DNA from: Verrucomicrobiota bacterium
GTDB taxonomy: Bacteria; Verrucomicrobiota; Verrucomicrobiia; Limisphaerales; UBA1319
DNA length: 64,000 bases
Direction of reading: 5' to 3'
NCBI GenBank assembly: GCA_022711435.1
Contig: JAKLFB010000031.1
Location: 1 to 64,000, forward strand
Shown: positions 27,801 to 37,320 of the stretch, piece by piece
How positions within the stretch are numbered: the stretch's first letter is position 1
Layout of the letters: every line of letters starts with the position of its first letter
Notes under the pieces: generated by a model
What the model was told of the DNA's origin: nothing
Database searches by the model: none
What the model saw: only the letters and a program-made list of their open reading frames with translations
Position numbers and translations under genes: made by a program

Positions 27801-30800
27801 GAGGGCAGCCTCCATGTGCGTGCCAGCGGTCCGGGAGACATGACCGGCGGCAATTCCAAAGGCGAGGACGGCAACCCCACCTTTGATCGGGTGACCCGGC
27901 CGATCGGGTCCGGATTAGCCCAGGGCGATACGGTGACCATCGAATGCAGGGCTCGATGGGTTCAGGGATCGCCTCTGCTGGTGCTCGGCCTCAAGGGGCT
28001 TTGGATGGAGGCCTCCGGTTTGCTGGATGTCCCTCCGGACCTCGGAACACCGGGCGCCCCCAACAGCCGCTGGACCCACAATGCCGGGCCGGCCGTGTGG
28101 GATGTGGCCCATTGGCCCGTGCTGCCTCGCGCCTCCGAACCGGTCCGGATCACGTGCCGGGCGCATGATCCGGATGCCATCGCGGCCATCGAGTTGCGAT
28201 ATCGGATCGATCCTTCTCCATCGGTGCATCGAGCAGCGATGCTGGACGACGGATCCGGAGCGGACGCGCTGGCCCGCGACGGGATCTACACAGCCAGCCT
28301 GCCGGGCCAGCCGTCGGGAACCGTGCTTGCGTTCACCATCCAGGCGGCCGACGCCCGGGCCGCCGTCAGCCGGTTCCCCGCGGCCGGGCCAGCCGGCGCC
28401 CCCGAGATCGAGTGTCTGATCCGGTTTGGCGAGACCGAGCCCGCCGGCGCCCTGGGCACATACCGGATCTGGATGACCGCCAGCAACATCAGCCTGTGGA
28501 AGGCGCGTCCGAACCGCAGCAATGAGCCTCTACCCATGACCTTTGTGTGCGGCGCGAACCGCGTCATCCATGGCGCATCGGTTCGCTACCGGGGGAACTG
28601 GCGCCCGTTCAACGGGCCGACGGGCAGCGTCCGTTGCTCCTACGCGCTCGACTTTCCCGGCTCCGCCCGGTTCCTCGGAGACAACGAGGCCAAGCTCGAC
28701 ACGCCGGGCCAGAGCGGGGGCGATCCAGCCATCCAGCGCGAGCGGCATGGATCGTGGTTTGCCAACGCGATCGGTCTGACCGCATCGAACATACGGTTTG
28801 TCCATGTATTTCTGAATGGTTCGGACCGGGGCGTCAACGGGATCCTGAACGACAAGGAGGTGCCCGGCCGGGCCTTCGTCAAGGGCGCCTTTGGCGACCC
28901 GGATCCCCTCTATTTCGAGAACACGCGCTTTCACACCGACCAGAACCGCTTCAGCCCCCTGCGGGATATTCGCCGCGCGGACGGGCGCCCGAAGAAGGAG
29001 TTCTACCGCTGGTATTTCGGGCGCGTGTCCACGGATGTCCCGGGCGACAGCTACGACGCGCTCTACCGGCTCGTCGACGCCCTGAACACGGAGGATCCGG
29101 GCCTCTACACCGCCAAGGTCGAGGCCATGATCGACCTCGAGAACTGGATGGGGGTGTTCGCCGTGTGCCATATCATCGGGCATGGCGACAGCATCAGCTG
29201 GCGCAACAGCAAGAACACCGGCATCTATGCTCCGGCCGCAGGCCGGGCCCGCACGTTCATCATCGACACCGACCAATCCTTCGGCATCGGATCCAACAGC
29301 GGCGCCACCGAAGGCCTGTTCACGTGCAACGATGCGGTCATCGCGCGGATGCTCAGCCATCCTCCTTTTCGCAGGATATTCTGGCGCTATGTCCAGGCAG
29401 CGGTCGATGGGCCGATGCTGTCCTTGAAGAACGATGCGGAGGTGGATGCCTGCTTCCAGGCTTTAACCGCCAGCGGAGCCGCCCCTGGCGGAGATTCGAC
29501 CTCGATCATCAAGAGCTACGTGAGCGCGCGCCGGACCTATCTGATGTCGCAGCTGGCGGCCGTCAACGTCCCTTTCCGCGTCACCCTGAATGGCGGCGCC
29601 GATTTCGCGACCAACCGAAATCTCGTCTGGCTCACCGGCAACGCGCCGCTGAGCGTGGCGGCCATTGCTGTGGGCGGCGTCCCCCGGCGCGTCCGCTGGG
29701 ATTCGGTCAGCCAATGGAGCTGCGCGGCAGCCTTGGCCCCGGGGTTCAACGAGCTTCGGATCGAGGGTCTCGACAGCCGCGGGAATCCGATCCGCGACGC
29801 CATGGCCGTCATCCATATCACTTTCACAGGGACCGCCGCGCCGGTCGAAGAGTGCCTGGCGATCAGCGAAATCATGTATCGCCCGCTGATCGAGGGGGCG
29901 GGATTTGTCGAGATCAACAATCGATCGATCGACACGGCGTTCGACCTCTCCGGCTATCGGCTCCAGGGTGTCGATTTCGATATTCCCGCCGGCGTGGTGA
30001 TCGGGCCTGGGCAATCGCTGTTGGTGGCCGAGGATCGGGTGGCATGCGGTTACGCCTACGGGTGGGACAAAGATGTGATGGGCCAGTACGCCGGCCGCCT
30101 CCAGCCCGATGGGGAAACGCTCACCCTCCTGCGACCCGGAGCCTCCGGGGACCAGGTCATCGACCGCGTCCGATACGAGAGCAGCCCGCCCTGGCCAGCC
30201 AGCGCCAACGGCCAGGGCGCTTCGCTCCAGGCCATCGACTTGTCGCGCGACAACAGCCGCGTCAGCAACTGGTCCGATGGCTCCGGCCCACCCACCCCGG
30301 GCGCGCCCAACTCGAATCGGACGCCCCTGCCTCCGTATCCGCCGCTCTGGCTCAACGAGGTCTTCCCGCACATCGAGAACGGCGTCCGCGATTCCCGGGG
30401 CGAGCTCGAGCCATGGATCGAGCTGTTCAATGCCGGAAGAGCTGCCGTCCCGCTGGACGGCCTCCACTTGAGCGACAGCTACAGCAACCCGATCGCCTGG
30501 GCCTTTCCGCCTCAAGCCGTCATCCAGCCCGGCCAGTTCCTGGTCGTCATCGCCGACGGCGAACCCGCCGAGGGCAGCCCGGACGAACTCCATGCCGGGT
30601 TCCGGCTCGATCCCGCCAACGGGACGGTGGTTCTAACCCGGGTGTTGGACGGGGCAGTCCAGATCGTGGATTACCTGAACTATGGGGATCTGGCGGCCGG
30701 GCATTCTTATGGGGATCTGCCCGATGGTCAGCCGTTCTATCGAAAGGCGATTCCGAGCCCGACACCGGGCATCGGCAACAGCAACACCGCATGGCCTGCC

Positions 30801-31469
30801 CTGCTCATTCACGAGTGGATGGCCGACAATGCCGGGTTCATCCTCGATCCCGTCGACGCCCAGGCCCAGGATTGGTTCGAGATCCACAATCCCACCGGCC
30901 AAGCCGTCGACATCCAAGGATGGTATTTGTCCGATTCGATCGATCGCCCTCTGGCATTCAAAGTGCCGGGGGGCTATCGAATCCCCGCTCACGGATTTCT
31001 GTTGTGCTGGGCGGACGGCGAGCCAGAGCAGAACATGCCTCAGCGCCCCGATCTCCATGTGAGCTTCAAGCTGGATAAGGAAGGCGAAGCGATCGTCCTC
31101 AGCGCCCCCGATGGCACACGGATCGATGCCATCGAGTTTGGCCCCCAGGCTCCCGACCTCTCCGAAGGCCGCGTGCCGGCCGACCACCGCTCGATCTCCA
31201 TCCTTGCATCGGGCACCCCGCGCGCATCTAATTCACCTCCACCAGCGCAACCGGCCTTCCTGGAAAGCACAGCCCTGGGCTCACGCATCATGCTGACCCT
31301 CGAAACCATACCGAATTTCGGTTACGCCATCGAATATCAGGATCGGCTGGGCTCGCTCCAGTGGTTGCCACTGTGGCTGGCGGAGCGTATACACAGCACG
31401 AATATCGTCGTCGAAGATGTTCTGTCCGCCGACCAAGATCGGTTTTACAGGGCGTGGCGAATGCCATGA
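24885..31469 (+). CDS. Giant exported protein: LamG, six lamin-tail domains and a CotH-like kinase domain
   Basis: The protein has about 2194 residues, starting at a GTG that opens a signal peptide (KSAFSIFIGALFLPAMAVQG). Domains in order are LamG/concanavalin-like (about 20-230), a fibronectin-like part (about 330-430), lamin-tail domains 1-3 (about 444-520, 604-672, 733-807), a CotH-like domain (about 1190-1540), and lamin-tail domains 4-6 (about 1655-1720, 1818-1890, 1970-2043). Lamin-tail starts are recognisable by ITEIMYHP, VINEIMYHP or ISEIMYRP followed by FVEL or YIEL. The CotH part shows YFENTRFHTDQNRF and FIIDTDQSFGIG, the latter matching the acidic metal site of spore-coat kinase CotH. 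It is probably an envelope or matrix protein that may phosphorylate secreted partners. It follows the BNR gene in the same unit. The substrate is unknown. Confidence 0.82.
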   Translation: MKSAFSIFIGALFLPAMAVQGKTVAEWKMDDASGPLADSAGAHACSVSGLRYSRKPLFSGAAIDFSGASSLPVTANASDLYGKILSQFTLEGFFRISDAAAGVGLNYIAGSRKSAAGYAVWVRDGGKLGFLFQGSAGLAGTDYYGGTTVDDGQTHHFALVFDRSGGSAAGTGIASLFIDGCLDYVMDNIPPTHTDADEGFQIGRRQDSPFQGFLDHIRFSDRALGPSEFLNAALAPAGALRWGAPELVSASPSGARVQAALLGTNAAVSLLWSVIEPAGGWMGTNFLGSWSANSTVAGSVAGLSADAPFWYAFYATNASAANRHAWSPTQRVETAYAPGTRPELEAAPSGFDRIRLDWTNPFRHVTHFVIETWTDGGSVRPVATVPAATSFYVASGLPAGEVHFFHIAGSNALNRVQSAWSDPRAAALPAADRRQAGPSSRRTPLTITEIMYHPGPSPEAGRLEYIELFNSEPMPRDLSGWRIAGDVEYEFPPGTVLEGTSYLVVASDPAALSDRYGLDRVLGPFTGSLPADRGAVRLVSSIGANLLAVEYQDQFPWPVLADGAGHSLQLAAPDLGELSPQAWSASRFAGGSPGAADPLDTSPLHDIVLNEILNHADAPRFHFVELCNRGTQAVDVSGCTLSALSAATRHRIPDGTVLPPGGISVFTQEDLGFCLDRRGDTVFFGSPDGRFVIDAVRFGAEESGVSIGRFPDGAPGWHELAAATPGATNAVLHISDVVINEIMYHPISGDDRDEFVELHNRSLTPADISGWRFEDGIEFAFPAGTVIAPGGCLAVARDVDRLRSRYPALDDQNAVGNYAGSLSDRGERLALARPLDPRSPGNGWVQVDEVVYGDGDDWGRWADGGGSSLELADPSSDNRLSMNWQGSDESRKSAGRWTSIAETCVLEGGNGAADELHVFLMGAGECQVDDVVVRKAGASAQLRESFEAGANGWQFWGNHVRSSHEQGGGHPGEGSLHVRASGPGDMTGGNSKGEDGNPTFDRVTRPIGSGLAQGDTVTIECRARWVQGSPLLVLGLKGLWMEASGLLDVPPDLGTPGAPNSRWTHNAGPAVWDVAHWPVLPRASEPVRITCRAHDPDAIAAIELRYRIDPSPSVHRAAMLDDGSGADALARDGIYTASLPGQPSGTVLAFTIQAADARAAVSRFPAAGPAGAPEIECLIRFGETEPAGALGTYRIWMTASNISLWKARPNRSNEPLPMTFVCGANRVIHGASVRYRGNWRPFNGPTGSVRCSYALDFPGSARFLGDNEAKLDTPGQSGGDPAIQRERHGSWFANAIGLTASNIRFVHVFLNGSDRGVNGILNDKEVPGRAFVKGAFGDPDPLYFENTRFHTDQNRFSPLRDIRRADGRPKKEFYRWYFGRVSTDVPGDSYDALYRLVDALNTEDPGLYTAKVEAMIDLENWMGVFAVCHIIGHGDSISWRNSKNTGIYAPAAGRARTFIIDTDQSFGIGSNSGATEGLFTCNDAVIARMLSHPPFRRIFWRYVQAAVDGPMLSLKNDAEVDACFQALTASGAAPGGDSTSIIKSYVSARRTYLMSQLAAVNVPFRVTLNGGADFATNRNLVWLTGNAPLSVAAIAVGGVPRRVRWDSVSQWSCAAALAPGFNELRIEGLDSRGNPIRDAMAVIHITFTGTAAPVEECLAISEIMYRPLIEGAGFVEINNRSIDTAFDLSGYRLQGVDFDIPAGVVIGPGQSLLVAEDRVACGYAYGWDKDVMGQYAGRLQPDGETLTLLRPGASGDQVIDRVRYESSPPWPASANGQGASLQAIDLSRDNSRVSNWSDGSGPPTPGAPNSNRTPLPPYPPLWLNEVFPHIENGVRDSRGELEPWIELFNAGRAAVPLDGLHLSDSYSNPIAWAFPPQAVIQPGQFLVVIADGEPAEGSPDELHAGFRLDPANGTVVLTRVLDGAVQIVDYLNYGDLAAGHSYGDLPDGQPFYRKAIPSPTPGIGNSNTAWPALLIHEWMADNAGFILDPVDAQAQDWFEIHNPTGQAVDIQGWYLSDSIDRPLAFKVPGGYRIPAHGFLLCWADGEPEQNMPQRPDLHVSFKLDKEGEAIVLSAPDGTRIDAIEFGPQAPDLSEGRVPADHRSISILASGTPRASNSPPPAQPAFLESTALGSRIMLTLETIPNFGYAIEYQDRLGSLQWLPLWLAERIHSTNIVVEDVLSADQDRFYRAWRMP

Positions 31470-31608
31470 GCGACTCATGGAAACCCAGGTTCCGGTCTGA
31501 AAAAAACACAAGACATTAGAAAACAAGATATTACAACATCTGATCAAGGATCGAATCGGCCCAGAATCGGAACATGGAATCTGCACAGAAATAATCTTGC
31601 AGTCGATC

Positions 31609-31628
31609 ACTTATGGGATATGGTATGT
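31609..31628 (+). promoter_or_regulatory. Regulon motif copy B
   Basis: ACTTATGGGATATGGTATGT lies 47 bases upstream of the ATG at 31676. The 19 bases in front (31590 onward) also resemble those in front of copy C, including an AATAAkCTTG box 13 bases upstream, so the conserved site may be larger than 20 bp. Confidence 0.62.
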
Positions 31629-31675
31629 GGTATGTTGCCTAACGGTTGATTGTTTAATTTGTTCGATCAGGTTTT

Positions 31676-34600
31676 ATGCAAAGCTCGAATCACCTCTCCC
31701 GAATGACCGTTGCGTTCCTCGCTGCTGCCCTGATCAGCTCGATCGGGATTGGCAGATCCGATATCACCGATGGATTGGCGGCTCATTGGACTTTTGACGG
31801 CAACGATATCGCCGGAAAACAGGTCATCGATGTATCTCCTGCTGGACAGTTTCCTGGGACGATATCCGGGAATGTGCAGCCGGCAGCCGGCATCATCGGC
31901 GGGGCGCTGCACTTCGGCGGCACTGCCGTGCGGGCCGACAATGTCGATTTCGGCAACGTGCTCAATCCGGGCTCGAACAGCTTTTCGGTCTCGCTGTGGT
32001 TCAAGCCGGACGTCGTGGCGGGGGCGCCGAATCTGGATGCCTACCTGCTGACCAAGGGAAACCAGGGATCGTCGGGCATCGGCTGGAGCCTCTGGTACAA
32101 GAGAACGGGCGAGATGATCGTGCGGGCCTATGACGGCAGCGGTTCAGCCAATCGCGCCAGCCAGCAGAAACCCGGTTCCGTCACCACCGATTGGCATCAT
32201 GCGGTCATGGTGATCGATCGCGAGGCGGGCACCATCCGGGGTTACCTGGACGGCAGCAATGATGGATTCGTGGCGGGGGGCGGAGGGGGAGTGGTGGACA
32301 CGTTCAAGCCGGGAACCAGCATCAGCATTGATGCGACGCTGAAGGCAGGGGTTCCGCATGGTCTGACGAGCTGCGAATACGCCGGACTCCTGGATGACAT
32401 TGGCATTTGGCAGCGTGCATTGACGCCGGAGGAGATCGCGACGATCTATCTCAACGGGCTGGGAGGCACGAATCTCACGGGGCACATGCCGATCCTGAGC
32501 CTGGGCAGCTTGACGCCGGCGGACGGATCCCTCTATCTGCCTGCGGACACGGCGATCAGCTTCAACATCACATCCAAGCACGGGGTGGATCCGGAAGGCA
32601 TCCGACTGCTCCTCAACGGGATCGATCGTTCGGCGGATATCCAACGGGCGGGCGATGTCTACTTTCAAACCGTGACGCTGTCCCCCCTCCAGGCCAACAC
32701 CGAATACGAAGTGAGCATCGCGGTCACCGACCGGCAAACGAATCAAGTGCTGCGCAGCCTTCACTTCAACACATTCAGCCAGGGGGTGCGGTTCATCGAG
32801 GCGGAGGATTACAATTTCGATGGCGGGCAGTTCATCGACTATCCGTCCATTCCCACGCAGATGCCGGGGCCCGACAGCTATCTGGACCGTATGGGCGTGC
32901 CCGGCATCGACTATTGGCAGCTGAACACGCCCGGCGCCGGGCAGGACCTGTACCGTCTGGGCGACGGGGTGGGCACGAGCGAGACGACGGACGCCCTGCG
33001 CCAGAACTACCTGGATGCCCAGGCTTTGGATCCCGGGGTGAGCGATTACGAGGTTCGGCTGTTTGCGGACGGCGAGTGGCTCAACTACACCCGCACGTTT
33101 GGGGCGGCGACCTATGGCGTGTTTGGGCGGATGGCCAACAGTGGCGCAGCCCCGCTCCTGGCTCAAGTCGACCTGGTCACCAATGGAGGGGCCGCCCCGA
33201 GCCAGTTGCTGTCGCCCGTCGGATACATCCGCGTGCCGGCCGGTTCTCCCTACAACCTGTTCCCGCTGACGGATATCTTTGGAAATCCGGTCGCCTTGAG
33301 GCTCGATGGGCGGCAGACCCTGCGCCTGAGCGCGCTGTCGGGCTGCTCGGGGCTGAGGGCGAATTATCTGGTCCTGGTCCCCTCGGCGGATGCGTCCCCG
33401 CAGGCGCCCTACATCAGCGCGGCGTTCCCGGCCCCCGATTCGGACGATTCGACTCCTACGCCCACCATCCAGGTCGTCCTTCGCGAAAGCGACACCCAGG
33501 TCGTGCAGGGCAGCATTCAACTGCGGCTGGACGGCGCCGAGGTCATCCCCGCCATCAGCACATCCTCGGGGACCGTGACGCTGAGCTGTCCAGTGGCCCA
33601 AGCGCTGGCATTGGGCCGCCATTCGCTGGCGCTGTCTTTCAGCGACAACGCGACGCCGGCCAACGTCTTCTCCAACCGATGGGAGTTCGTCGTGGCGAAC
33701 CTGGCGACGCCGGGTTTCTGGCAATTCAACGAAAAGGCGGCCGGCGGGATCGCGGATGCCACCGCGGGATCGCTGATGGATGAGAGCGGCAATGACCGGC
33801 ATGGGACCGCGCACGGCGTGCTGCCGTATGTGGCGGGCAGCCCCCAATTCGGGGGATCCACGGCGCTCCGGTTCGACCTGAGCACGAACACCTTTGTTTC
33901 GATCCCGGACCCGACGGGCTTCTATGATTTTTCGAGCGACCAGAGCTTCACCGTCGAGGCGGTGTTCCGGCCGCGCTCGCTGGGCGAGGGAGACGGCGGG
34001 TCCATCATCGCCAAGCAGAGCGGCAGCGGTGAATGGTTCATCCGGTTCGGAACCGGGGACCTGCTCCAGTTTTTCGTCAAAGCCGGCGCCGGATCGGCGC
34101 GTCTGACCGGAACCACCCCAGTGGTCTACGGTGTTTGGCATCATGTTGCCGCCGTGTTCGACGCGGAGAACGACCAGATCCGGCTCTACCTGGACTACCA
34201 GATGGACGGTCTGCCGGCGGATGTGAGCGCGGTCCAGGGCCTGATTGGCAACGGGCTGGACCTCTTCATTGGCAAGTTCCAGGCCAACAGCCGGAATTTC
34301 GACGGCGATATCGACGCGATCCGGATCAGCCGCGGAGCGCTCGAGCCCGGCCAGTTCATCCAGAACGTGCAGCCATTCACCCCGGAAATCCGCTCCGCGA
34401 AACCTGCAGGCGGCCAGACGGCGCTGTCGAGCCAGCCCATCCAAATCACGCTTCTGAACCGGGATACCCAGGTGGCCGCCGGCACGATCGGGCTGCGACT
34501 GAACCAAGCGGACATCACGCCTGGCCTGACGATCGCCGAGCTGACCAATGGCCTCTTTCTGGAATACGCGTCGCCCGTCCCCTACCAGCTCGGGGCCAAT

Positions 34601-35653
34601 GATCTGGAATTGGTGTTCCAGGACAACGCATCCCCGGCGCACCTCATCACCAACCAATGGTCGTTCCAGATCATCCCCCAACCGCAGGGCCACACTCCTG
34701 AGGTCTTCCAGGACGCGGTCCTGCGGGTCACGTTCGACTTCAACACGATCGACAGCACAGCCGGCTCGGTCACGGCGCCTGTGTACGAATCCAGCATCGA
34801 CTACACCACCAGCCTGCCGCAAATGGCCAACAGCTCCGGCACAGCCGCGGTGTTCAATGGGATCGACAGCGTCATCGACTACGGCCTTGGCGCGCACAAC
34901 GAGCTCAAGATCGAATCCGCCTTCACCTATCACGCGCGGGTGCGGTTCGACGCCGACCGTTTCTATGGGAGCTCGACGGAGCAGTGGATCATGGGCCGTT
35001 GGGACAGCGATGCGCTGGGCACTTCCCGGGTCACCATGATGACCCTCTTCGGCGGGCCGCGCCGGATCCAGGGCTCCGCCGGCAGCAGCGCGATCAACGG
35101 CGGCTGGTTCGGCGCGCCGACCATCACCGAGATCTTGCCGGATGTCTTTTATGACGTGTTTGTCCGGTTCGAGCCGGGGGTGGCGCTCTACCTGGACGTG
35201 TTCGATGCGGAAACCGGCCTGCGGGCGGGCCAGCCTGCGGTCGCGCCCGTGGCGGCGACGGCCTTGCTGGATTCGACCATCCCGTTCGAGGTCGGCAACC
35301 GTGTCCCGCCCCATTCGGTCCCGATGGCCGGCGCCATGGAGCAGATCAATGTCTGGACGCGCGTCCTGACCGAGCTCGAGATGCTCTTGATCGCCAACGG
35401 GCCCGGCGCGCATGAGGTCCCCGGGCCGCGCATCACCCGGCTGCAGTGGATCGACCCGGGCTCGCTCGAGCTGGCATTCGAGTCGGAGGCCTCCGATCGG
35501 CCTCACCGCCTCGAGCAATGCGATGATTGGGGCTTGAGGAACTGGACGCCTGTCACGGGCGTTACCTACACCCCGCCCGCGGGCGGCCGGATCGTTGCCT
35601 CGTTCCCCGCGTCGGCCGGCAACGCCCGCTTCTACCGGGTGGTCCGCGAGTGA
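31676..35653 (+). CDS. Exported multidomain LamG/carbohydrate-binding protein
   Basis: This protein of 1325 residues has an N-terminal signal segment (MTVAFLAAALISS after a short leader). Domains in order are LamG 1 (about 35-230), a CBM6/35-like module starting with FIEAEDYNF (about 372-560), an Ig-like linker (575-680), LamG 2 (680-900), another linker, and LamG 3 (about 1015-1245). The C-terminus FYRVVRE is common in such Verrucomicrobiota exoproteins. I see no catalytic motif, so it is likely a glycan-binding surface or matrix protein. LamG 3 is closely similar to both LamG modules of the protein at 44907. It opens the longest plus-strand unit, 47 bases after regulon motif B. Confidence 0.82.
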   Translation: MQSSNHLSRMTVAFLAAALISSIGIGRSDITDGLAAHWTFDGNDIAGKQVIDVSPAGQFPGTISGNVQPAAGIIGGALHFGGTAVRADNVDFGNVLNPGSNSFSVSLWFKPDVVAGAPNLDAYLLTKGNQGSSGIGWSLWYKRTGEMIVRAYDGSGSANRASQQKPGSVTTDWHHAVMVIDREAGTIRGYLDGSNDGFVAGGGGGVVDTFKPGTSISIDATLKAGVPHGLTSCEYAGLLDDIGIWQRALTPEEIATIYLNGLGGTNLTGHMPILSLGSLTPADGSLYLPADTAISFNITSKHGVDPEGIRLLLNGIDRSADIQRAGDVYFQTVTLSPLQANTEYEVSIAVTDRQTNQVLRSLHFNTFSQGVRFIEAEDYNFDGGQFIDYPSIPTQMPGPDSYLDRMGVPGIDYWQLNTPGAGQDLYRLGDGVGTSETTDALRQNYLDAQALDPGVSDYEVRLFADGEWLNYTRTFGAATYGVFGRMANSGAAPLLAQVDLVTNGGAAPSQLLSPVGYIRVPAGSPYNLFPLTDIFGNPVALRLDGRQTLRLSALSGCSGLRANYLVLVPSADASPQAPYISAAFPAPDSDDSTPTPTIQVVLRESDTQVVQGSIQLRLDGAEVIPAISTSSGTVTLSCPVAQALALGRHSLALSFSDNATPANVFSNRWEFVVANLATPGFWQFNEKAAGGIADATAGSLMDESGNDRHGTAHGVLPYVAGSPQFGGSTALRFDLSTNTFVSIPDPTGFYDFSSDQSFTVEAVFRPRSLGEGDGGSIIAKQSGSGEWFIRFGTGDLLQFFVKAGAGSARLTGTTPVVYGVWHHVAAVFDAENDQIRLYLDYQMDGLPADVSAVQGLIGNGLDLFIGKFQANSRNFDGDIDAIRISRGALEPGQFIQNVQPFTPEIRSAKPAGGQTALSSQPIQITLLNRDTQVAAGTIGLRLNQADITPGLTIAELTNGLFLEYASPVPYQLGANDLELVFQDNASPAHLITNQWSFQIIPQPQGHTPEVFQDAVLRVTFDFNTIDSTAGSVTAPVYESSIDYTTSLPQMANSSGTAAVFNGIDSVIDYGLGAHNELKIESAFTYHARVRFDADRFYGSSTEQWIMGRWDSDALGTSRVTMMTLFGGPRRIQGSAGSSAINGGWFGAPTITEILPDVFYDVFVRFEPGVALYLDVFDAETGLRAGQPAVAPVAATALLDSTIPFEVGNRVPPHSVPMAGAMEQINVWTRVLTELEMLLIANGPGAHEVPGPRITRLQWIDPGSLELAFESEASDRPHRLEQCDDWGLRNWTPVTGVTYTPPAGGRIVASFPASAGNARFYRVVRE

Positions 35654-35723
35654 GGAGCTCCGCCCCTCGAATGGAGCATCGCGATCGGATCGCATGGCCG
35701 AAACCCCGTGCAAGAGGTCAGTC

Positions 35724-36572
35724 ATGAACAGACACCCCACAACGCCCGATCCGATGCGTCGGCAGCGGTCGCGCCCCGGCGGGAACGGTTTCACCTTGAT
35801 CGAGCTGCTGGTGGTCATCGCCATCATCGCCATTTTGGCGGGCATGCTGCTGCCCGCCCTGAGCAAGGCCAAGACCAAGGCGCAGGGCATTCACTGCATG
35901 AACAACACGCGCCAGCTGATGCTGGCGGTGATGGCGTATGCGGACGACAATCGAGATCGGCTGCCCGACAATTCCCGGGGCGGGGCGGTGCGGGGCTGGG
36001 TTGACGGGACGCTGGACTTTAATGGATCCAACACCGATAATACAAACCTGCTGTTAGTCGTGAATGGCCAGTTGGGACCCTATGTGAAGAACCCGGCGAC
36101 ATTCCGGTGCCCGGCGGATCGAAGCGCGGTGACGATCGGCGGGACCCGGCATGCGCGCGTGCGGAGCGTCTCGATGAACAACTGGGTTGGCGGCAATCCC
36201 GGGCATGCCCCCTACAACACCGGCTTCCGCGAATACCCCAAGTTCGCCTCGATGACCCGCCCTCCCCCCAGCATGCTCTGGGTGTTTGTTGACGAGCGAG
36301 AGGACAGCATCAACGACGGCTGGTTTGGGGTGGACATGACCGGTTATCAAACCCGCCCGCGCAACTACCTGTTCTGCGATTACCCCGCCAGCTACCACAA
36401 TGGCGCGGCGGGGCTCGCGTTCGCTGACGGCCATTCGGAGATTCACAAGTGGCTCGATCCGCGGACGAAGCCGGCCCTGCAGCCGGGGGTCGGGATCCCT
36501 TTGAAGGTGCCGTCGCCGAACAATGTGGACATCGCATGGTTCCACGAGCGCAGCTCGGCGCCCATCGAGTGA
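35724..36572 (+). CDS. Type II secretion/type IV pilin-like protein (pseudopilin, DUF1559-like)
   Basis: This 282-residue protein has a class III prepilin leader ending in a Gly before FTLIELLVVIAIIAIL, the N-methylation site and hydrophobic helix. The region after it (LSKAKTKAQ, CMNNTRQL, YADDN) and the C-terminal FADGHSEIHKWLD are the hallmarks of the very large Verrucomicrobiota and Planctomycetota pilin-like family. The ATG at 35724 is supported by an AGAGG ribosome site eight bases upstream. The gene follows the LamG protein, an arrangement repeated at 44907-48897, so this pilin-like protein may help display or export that partner. It ends 16 bases before the GntR gene. Confidence 0.88.
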   Translation: MNRHPTTPDPMRRQRSRPGGNGFTLIELLVVIAIIAILAGMLLPALSKAKTKAQGIHCMNNTRQLMLAVMAYADDNRDRLPDNSRGGAVRGWVDGTLDFNGSNTDNTNLLLVVNGQLGPYVKNPATFRCPADRSAVTIGGTRHARVRSVSMNNWVGGNPGHAPYNTGFREYPKFASMTRPPPSMLWVFVDEREDSINDGWFGVDMTGYQTRPRNYLFCDYPASYHNGAAGLAFADGHSEIHKWLDPRTKPALQPGVGIPLKVPSPNNVDIAWFHERSSAPIE

Positions 36573-36588
36573 GCTGCAGAGCACACGT

Positions 36589-37320
36589 ATGCAAACCAAC
36601 AACACCAACGCGGCAGTCGTGGAGGAGCCCGGCGCATTCTTCGGCCGGAAGGATCTCGTCAGCCAGGTGACCGACTGGATCCGCGAGCAGATTCTTTCAG
36701 GGGCATTCGGCGTGGGGAGCGAATTGCCCGCCGAGGGCTCCCTGGCCACCCAGCTGGGCGTGTCACGCAACGTGATGCGCGAGAGCATGCGCAACCTGCG
36801 CATGCAAGGCCTGATCGAAATCAGCCAGGGGCGGCGGCCGCGCGTCAAACCGGCCGACCCGATTGCGGTCACCAACACCCTGGAAGCGCTGCTGCGGCGA
36901 TCCAACAATTCATTCCTTCATCTGATGCAGGTGCGCGTTCCGCTGGAGGTGGAGATTGCGGCGCTGGCCGCCCAGCACGTCACCCCGGACGACCTGGCCC
37001 GCCTGGCCGCCCTCATCGAGGATCTCAAGGCGAACCGGAGTCTCGAGGAGTGGATCGATGCCGATGTCGCCTTCCACCAGTTCCTCGCCCAGGCGACCGG
37101 CAACCCAATCTTCCTGCTCATCATGGACTCGATCCGGTCCTTGCTCCGCACGTTCCAGGAAAACACCTACAGCCACGTTGACACGAGCCACGCCGTTCAG
37201 GGCCACACCAATATCTTGCGCGCCATCCAGCGACAGGATTCGCAGGGGGCGCGCACCGCCATGCTCAACCATCTCCAAGATGCATTCCAAGACCTCTCCA
37301 CCGGAACCCGGGCCGCGTGA
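36589..37320 (+). CDS. GntR-family (FadR subfamily) transcriptional regulator
   Basis: This 243-residue regulator has a winged helix at about 20-88 (QVTDWIREQILSG, ELPAEGSLATQLGVSRNVMR, LRMQGLIEI) and a C-terminal FCD ligand-binding domain (about 105-235), with the metal or ligand residues in RVPLEVEIAAL, DADVAFHQ and HTNILRAI. Regulators of this type often respond to sugar acids such as gluconate, galactonate or KDG. That fits the two KDG-pathway genes directly downstream, which it probably represses. The three copies of the 20-bp motif are possible targets. The ATG at 36589 is preferred over an upstream frame start because it begins after the pilin stop. Confidence 0.86.
   Translation: MQTNNTNAAVVEEPGAFFGRKDLVSQVTDWIREQILSGAFGVGSELPAEGSLATQLGVSRNVMRESMRNLRMQGLIEISQGRRPRVKPADPIAVTNTLEALLRRSNNSFLHLMQVRVPLEVEIAALAAQHVTPDDLARLAALIEDLKANRSLEEWIDADVAFHQFLAQATGNPIFLLIMDSIRSLLRTFQENTYSHVDTSHAVQGHTNILRAIQRQDSQGARTAMLNHLQDAFQDLSTGTRAA

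Noticed and set aside
28547..31078. Plus-strand open frame of 843 codons
   Set aside because: It is an out-of-frame reading of the lamin-tail/CotH gene, rich in Arg and Pro.
32144..35890. Long open frame (1248 codons) on the minus strand
   Set aside because: It is antisense to the LamG/CBM protein, which has a signal peptide and clear domains.
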